37,187 bases of DNA from Acinetobacter sp. ANC 3903. Lineage in GTDB: Bacteria > Pseudomonadota > Gammaproteobacteria > Pseudomonadales > Moraxellaceae. Location of the stretch: NCBI RefSeq assembly GCF_002135315.1, contig NZ_NEGA01000025.1, forward strand, positions 1-37,187. The letters are read 5' to 3'. The notes below the pieces were generated by a model that saw only the letters and a list, made by a program, of their open reading frames with translations, did not search any database and had not been told where the DNA came from. Position numbers and translations under genes: made by a program. Within the stretch, counting starts at the first letter, position 1; the number at the start of each line of letters is the position of its first letter. Shown here piece after piece: positions 33,402-37,187 of this stretch.

Positions 33402-34931
33402 TTAACGCAGACTGATGGTGGTATTCACACCAGTAGTTTCCTGATCATCTTCAAACCAGCGGCTGGTAATGGTTTTGGTCTGGGTATAGAACTGCACTGC
33501 CTGTTTGCCATAAGGACCTAGATCACCCAGTTTTGAACCGCGTGAACCGGTAAAACTGAAGAAAGGCACAGGTACAGGAATTGGAATGTTAATGCCAACC
33601 TGACCGATATCAATCTGGTGCTGGAATGTGCGTGCCGTATTGCCATTTTGGGTAAAGAGTCCAACGCCGTTACCAAATGGATTGGCATTAATCAGTGCAA
33701 TGGCTTGTTCTAAAGTATCAACATGTATGATCGCCAATACTGGACCAAATACTTCTTCTTGATAAATGCGCATATCGGTCGTGATCTGATTAAAAATCGT
33801 TGGTCCGACAAAATTGCCTTTTTCATAGCCCGGAACTTGTACATCACGGCCATCAAGCAGCAGTTCAGCGCCTTGTTCAATGCCACTGTTAATTAAGTCT
33901 ATGACACGCGCTTTGGCACGGGTCGAAATCACCGGTCCAACATCGGTATTGGGTTCATGTCCGGCATTGACCTTTAAGGTTTTGGTTTTATTCACCAGTT
34001 CATCGACCCAGTGTTTGGTTTCACCGACCATCACTGCCACTGAAAGTGCCATACAACGCTGACCCGCCGCGCCAAAAGCTGCACCAACCAAGGCATTCAG
34101 GGTCTGTTCCTTATTGGCATCCGGCATGACCACGACATGGTTCTTAGCGCCCATCATCGATTGCACACGTTTGCCATGTTGTCCCGCTAGGTTATACACA
34201 TGCGTACCGACTGCGGTTGAACCGACAAAGGAAATGGCTTTGATGTCACGATGAGTACACAGCAGATCGACCACTTCCTTACCGCCATGCACTACATTCA
34301 GTACACCTGCCGGGACACCGGCCTGAATCGCCAGTTCAACCAGCATCATGGTCGACAACGGATCCTGTTCCGAAGGTTTCAAGACAAAAGTATTACCGCA
34401 AACAATGGCCATCGGGAACATCCACAGTGGAATCATCGCCGGGAAGTTAAACGGGGTAATTCCGGCACAGACACCCAGTGGTTGCTGCAAGGTATAGGTA
34501 TCGACTCCACGTGCCACGCCTTCCACATACTCCCCCATTTGCAGAGTACCGATAGAACAGGCATGCTCGACCACTTCCAGACCGCGCTGGATATCACCCT
34601 CGGCATCGGCCAGGGTTTTGCCCTGTTCAGCAGTCAAGACCTGGGCAATGCTTTTTAAATTATTACGGATCAGGTCCTGTAGTTTCAGCATAATGCGCAT
34701 ACGGGCCTGAATTGGAGTCTGGCGCCAGCTGGCCAAGGCATTTTGTGCAGCTGCAATCGCAGCATTGACTTCTTCAGTCGTGGCAAAAGGCACCTGACCC
34801 AAGACTTCCTGAGTCGCAGGATTGACAATATCTTGCCAATGGCTGCTTTGTGACTCGACAAATTCACTATTAATCAATAATTTGGCCGTGGTGAATCCGG
34901 TACTTTGCTGTGGATGATGAATAGCGTTCAT
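33402..34931 (-). CDS. mmsA: CoA-acylating methylmalonate-semialdehyde dehydrogenase, 509 aa
   Basis: First gene of the valine operon. It has the aldehyde-dehydrogenase fold with N163 in TPFNFP, glycine motif FVGSTAVG near 235 and catalytic C293 in GQRCMA. MmsA-specific blocks include VEGVARGVDTYTLQQPLGV and PFFSFTGSRGSKLGDLGPYGKQAVQFYTQTKT. The latter lacks the usual general-base region, as expected for CoA-acylating members. It produces propionyl-CoA, CO2 and NADH. The start at 34931 has GGAG five bases upstream. The promoter faces the divergent LysR gene. Confidence 0.95.
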   Translation of the reverse strand: MNAIHHPQQSTGFTTAKLLINSEFVESQSSHWQDIVNPATQEVLGQVPFATTEEVNAAIAAAQNALASWRQTPIQARMRIMLKLQDLIRNNLKSIAQVLTAEQGKTLADAEGDIQRGLEVVEHACSIGTLQMGEYVEGVARGVDTYTLQQPLGVCAGITPFNFPAMIPLWMFPMAIVCGNTFVLKPSEQDPLSTMMLVELAIQAGVPAGVLNVVHGGKEVVDLLCTHRDIKAISFVGSTAVGTHVYNLAGQHGKRVQSMMGAKNHVVVMPDANKEQTLNALVGAAFGAAGQRCMALSVAVMVGETKHWVDELVNKTKTLKVNAGHEPNTDVGPVISTRAKARVIDLINSGIEQGAELLLDGRDVQVPGYEKGNFVGPTIFNQITTDMRIYQEEVFGPVLAIIHVDTLEQAIALINANPFGNGVGLFTQNGNTARTFQHQIDIGQVGINIPIPVPVPFFSFTGSRGSKLGDLGPYGKQAVQFYTQTKTITSRWFEDDQETTGVNTTISLR

Positions 34932-35050
34932 GGTCGCTCCGTGCTGGTTTGTTATTGTCGTTGTCTCTGCCTTTACTGGCTTTTTTAACGTATTTTTTAC
35001 GCTGTTTCAGCAGACTAACAAAGAACACTTTGACCACCAATAGAAATTGA

Positions 35051-35077
35051 TGCACGATGGTTGTGCAAATATGCACA
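35051..35077. promoter_or_regulatory. Three alternating half-sites between mmsA and the LysR gene
   Basis: TGCAC at 35051-35055, GTGCA at 35063-35067 and TGCAC at 35072-35076 alternate in orientation. They form two overlapping palindromes, TGCAC-N7-GTGCA (17 bp) and TGTGCAAATATGCACA (35062-35077). This is the layout expected for LysR-type recognition and activation sites. The site ends 28 bp before the regulator ATG. Confidence 0.6.
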
Positions 35078-35104
35078 GGCATTTAACAGGATGTTAAATA
35101 GAAG

Positions 35105-35986
35105 ATGAAAGTAGATTGGGATCATTTACGCTTTTTTTTGGTTTTGGCACGTGCTAAAACGCTCACCAATGCAGCCCGCTTGATTGGGGTCGAACACAGT
35201 ACCGTGGCACGGCGCATTCAAGCGCTGGAAAGTACCTTGGGTACGCAACTGTTTAAACGCGAAGCCAGCGGTTATGAGCTGACCTCGGAAGGTTTGGCGC
35301 TGGTACCGCGTGTAGAACAGATGGAACAGTCCTTTATCCAGATTGATAAACGGCATGACCCCTTGCAAGGCCGGGTCCGTATCGGGGCGCCGGAAGGATT
35401 CGGCACGGCATTTCTGGCCGGTCTGTTGGCAGAGTTTTCCCAACATTATCCGTTGCTGACCATTGACCTGATTCCGGTGCCGAAAACCATTAAACTCTCG
35501 CATCGTGAAGCGGATATCGTCATTTCCATCGACCGGCCCAAATCCGGGCCGTATATCATTACCCGGCTGTCGAATTACTGTCTAAAGCTGTATGGCAGTC
35601 AGCATTATTTACAGAAAAATCCGAAAATTAAAAAACTGGAAGACCTCAAGCAGCACCGCTTTGTCGATTATATTGATGATCTGGTTTATAGCGCTGCACT
35701 GTATTCGCTGGAACGTTTACCCTTGCAGGTCAGCGCCTGTTTTCGCAGTAACAGTATTCTGGCGCAGGAGATTGCAGTCCGGGCCGGTGCCGGACTGGCG
35801 ATTTTGCCGAGATTTCTGGTGCATGATAAAAGCGAACTGGAAGAAGTTCTGGGTGATCAGCTGAGTTTTACCCATACTTTCTGGATGCTGACGCTGGTCG
35901 ATTTACAACATGAGCCCAGAATTAAGTTAGTGTGGGATTTTTTGCGTAAACAGGCCGATGTTCAGCAAGGACTATTAATGGGCTGA
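35105..35986 (+). CDS. LysR-family transcriptional regulator of the valine operon, 293 aa
   Basis: An N-terminal winged helix (LRFFLVLARAKTLTNAARLIGVEHSTVARRIQALE, residues 6-40) and a LysR substrate-binding domain (GRVRIGAPEGFGTAFLAGLL near 88-108) are present. Divergent transcription from mmsA across 173 bp, with a symmetric operator between, indicates it controls the mms genes and itself. Its effector is probably a valine-pathway intermediate; this is inference. The start at 35105 places the helix at the usual position, though the ribosome site is weak. Confidence 0.9.
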   Translation: MKVDWDHLRFFLVLARAKTLTNAARLIGVEHSTVARRIQALESTLGTQLFKREASGYELTSEGLALVPRVEQMEQSFIQIDKRHDPLQGRVRIGAPEGFGTAFLAGLLAEFSQHYPLLTIDLIPVPKTIKLSHREADIVISIDRPKSGPYIITRLSNYCLKLYGSQHYLQKNPKIKKLEDLKQHRFVDYIDDLVYSAALYSLERLPLQVSACFRSNSILAQEIAVRAGAGLAILPRFLVHDKSELEEVLGDQLSFTHTFWMLTLVDLQHEPRIKLVWDFLRKQADVQQGLLMG

Positions 35987-36125
35987 TAAATCACAGCTTG
36001 AATCAATTTCAATAACAACATCTCGATACAGCAAATGAACGGATCACAACAATCTGCATGCCTGCGAATTGCTAAATTAACTTGCGATGATGCGTATAAA
36101 CGTTAAAGAAAGACAGGAAAATAAT

Positions 36126-36803
36126 ATGAACATTCTGATGGTTTTGACTTCACATGACACGCTTGGTAAGACCGCTAAGAAAACCGGTTTCTGGCTGGAA
36201 GAACTCGCTGCGCCTTACTATACCTTTGTGGATGCCGGTGCAGAAGTCACCTTGGCCTCTCCAAAAGGCGGGCAGCCACCGCTAGACCCGAAAAGCAGCG
36301 AAGCGGATGCACAAACTGAAACCACCCGGCGTTTTGAAGCGGATACATCGGCCATGCAAGCCTTGGCGAATACCCGGAAACTAAGTGAAATTTCTATTGC
36401 CGATTTTGATGCGGTATTTTATCCGGGTGGTCATGGTCCATTGTGGGATCTGGCCGAAGATCAGACCTCGATCTCCCTGATTGAGCAAACCCTGCAAGCC
36501 AATAAACCGCTGGCCTTGGTGTGTCATGCACCCGGCGTACTCCGTCATGTAAACAGCATTGATGAGCAGCCTATTGTAAAAGGCAAATCAGTCACAGGCT
36601 TTAGCAATACTGAAGAAGCGGCGGTTGGTCTGACCGAAATTGTTCCCTTTCTGGTCGAAGACATGCTCCGGGAAAATGGAGGACAGTATTCTAAAGCTGA
36701 AGACTGGCAGGTGCATGTACAGCAAGACGGCTTACTGATTACCGGACAAAACCCGGCTTCTTCTGCTGCGACAGCAGAAGCACTGTTAAAATTACTCCCA
36801 TAG
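36126..36803 (+). CDS. DJ-1/PfpI-family protein (Hsp31-like glyoxalase type), 225 aa
   Basis: A type 1 glutamine-amidotransferase-like fold with nucleophile C133 and adjacent H134 in LALVCHAPGVLR, the conserved glutamate region FWLEELAAPY near 23-31 and DAVFYPGGHGPLWDL near 95-109. The length and the motif pattern resemble fungal/bacterial Hsp31-like proteins, reported as glyoxalase III or stress proteins. The ATG at 36126 is preferred over 36087 because AGGA lies seven bases upstream. It stands alone 139 bases after the LysR gene; no functional link to its neighbours is visible. Confidence 0.88.
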   Translation: MNILMVLTSHDTLGKTAKKTGFWLEELAAPYYTFVDAGAEVTLASPKGGQPPLDPKSSEADAQTETTRRFEADTSAMQALANTRKLSEISIADFDAVFYPGGHGPLWDLAEDQTSISLIEQTLQANKPLALVCHAPGVLRHVNSIDEQPIVKGKSVTGFSNTEEAAVGLTEIVPFLVEDMLRENGGQYSKAEDWQVHVQQDGLLITGQNPASSAATAEALLKLLP

Positions 36804-37091
36804 GGGGCAGTACAGGTTAGAAAAAAGCTCTAATCAGAATATCGTTTTATGGACATACAGACGATCTATTCAGATTCATCAGAATACGCATTCGTTATTG
36901 AACTGGTTTGTTTAATGTATTCAAAAGACTGAATATCTCTCGCCATAAAAGATTAATCGATGCTATGTGGTCGAAGGCATAGAATTATGAGTTCTTGCTT
37001 CAATATATTTATCAGCGTTCATTAGCGTTGTTCTATTGCTTTAATTTAATGATATATAGATAACCTGAATCGCGGATAAGAAATTAACTTG
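36804..37091. other. AT-rich intergenic stretch, no gene seen
   Basis: No ORF with recognisable content and no clear terminator for the DJ-1 gene were found. The following 60 bases hold the structured element described at 37092-37150. Confidence 0.4.
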
Positions 37092-37150
37092 AAAAAAAGG
37101 TGGCTGAAAACCATTAGGGAGTTACCACACCTCCTACGCCTTCAGCCACC
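37092..37150 (-). ncRNA. Candidate structured small RNA ending in an intrinsic terminator
   Basis: On the minus strand GGTGGCTGAA (37150-37141) pairs perfectly with TTCAGCCACC (37108-37099), followed by T7. Inside this stem is a second stem, TAGGAG with CTCCCTA, carrying one bulged C. A TATGTAAAAT sequence just upstream (about 37171-37162) could be a -10 box giving a start near 37150. It may be a roughly 60-nt RNA or the terminator of a gene beyond the window edge. The compact nested-hairpin layout recalls phage C4-type antisense RNAs, but this was not verified. Confidence 0.4.
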
Positions 37151-37187
37151 ATGTTCGATTTTACATATTTCTTCTGCATGATCGATG

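Overview
The window reads as chromosome from a gammaproteobacterium, most likely an environmental Acinetobacter or close relative. This rests on remembered family resemblance (AbeS-like SMR pump, P-II next to purU, mms valine locus), not on a search. It is dominated by two adjacent pathways that release nitrogen from unusual small compounds.

Left part (1-11.9 kb): the 3' end of purU, then an orphan P-II gene behind a sigma-54 promoter. A complete route from trimethylamine to monomethylamine follows. Tmm oxidises TMA to TMAO, Tdm cleaves TMAO to dimethylamine plus formaldehyde, and a four-gene heme-dependent oxidative N-demethylase (HODM/Dmm) turns dimethylamine into methylamine plus formaldehyde. 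Both formaldehyde-releasing steps carry GcvT-like tetrahydrofolate domains, and PurU is a natural exit for formyl-THF. Between tmm and tdm lie a soluble histidine kinase, a NarL-type response regulator and a stand-alone tandem-PAS protein. NarL-style 7-2-7 palindromes (TACCC-N6-GGGTA) sit 78-83 bp upstream of dmm and tdm, with a degenerate copy at tmm, so the locus appears to carry its own regulator and operators.

Middle part (11.9-26.4 kb): a guanidine utilisation locus. It holds an ABC importer, an EmrE/AbeS-type SMR exporter, allophanate hydrolase AtzF, a NikR-like regulator that has lost most nickel ligands, an uncatalogued 41-codon reading frame, guanidine carboxylase and two DUF1989 proteins (carboxyguanidine deiminase). 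The carboxylase operon is preceded by a guanidine-I riboswitch that begins almost exactly where a sigma-54 promoter should start transcription. Sigma-54 -24/-12 elements (GG-N10-GC) precede all three guanidine units and the P-II gene, indicating shared nitrogen control. A fifth element is followed about 150 nt later by an intrinsic terminator with no gene between, a candidate nitrogen-regulated small RNA. An AT-rich Septu-type defence pair (ptuA-ptuB) with an apparent toxin-gene remnant is lodged between the two halves of the guanidine locus.

Right part (26.5-37.2 kb): a GNAT acetyltransferase, then a six-gene valine/isobutyrate degradation operon (mmsA, mmsB, acyl-CoA synthetase, acyl-CoA dehydrogenase, enoyl-CoA hydratase, 3-hydroxyisobutyryl-CoA hydrolase) with a divergent LysR regulator and a three-half-site operator, a DJ-1/PfpI protein, and at the edge a structured terminator-ended candidate RNA.

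No CRISPR array, tRNA, rRNA or intact insertion sequence was seen. Genes for methylamine use, carnitine or choline cleavage, amtB and ntrC are not in the window.
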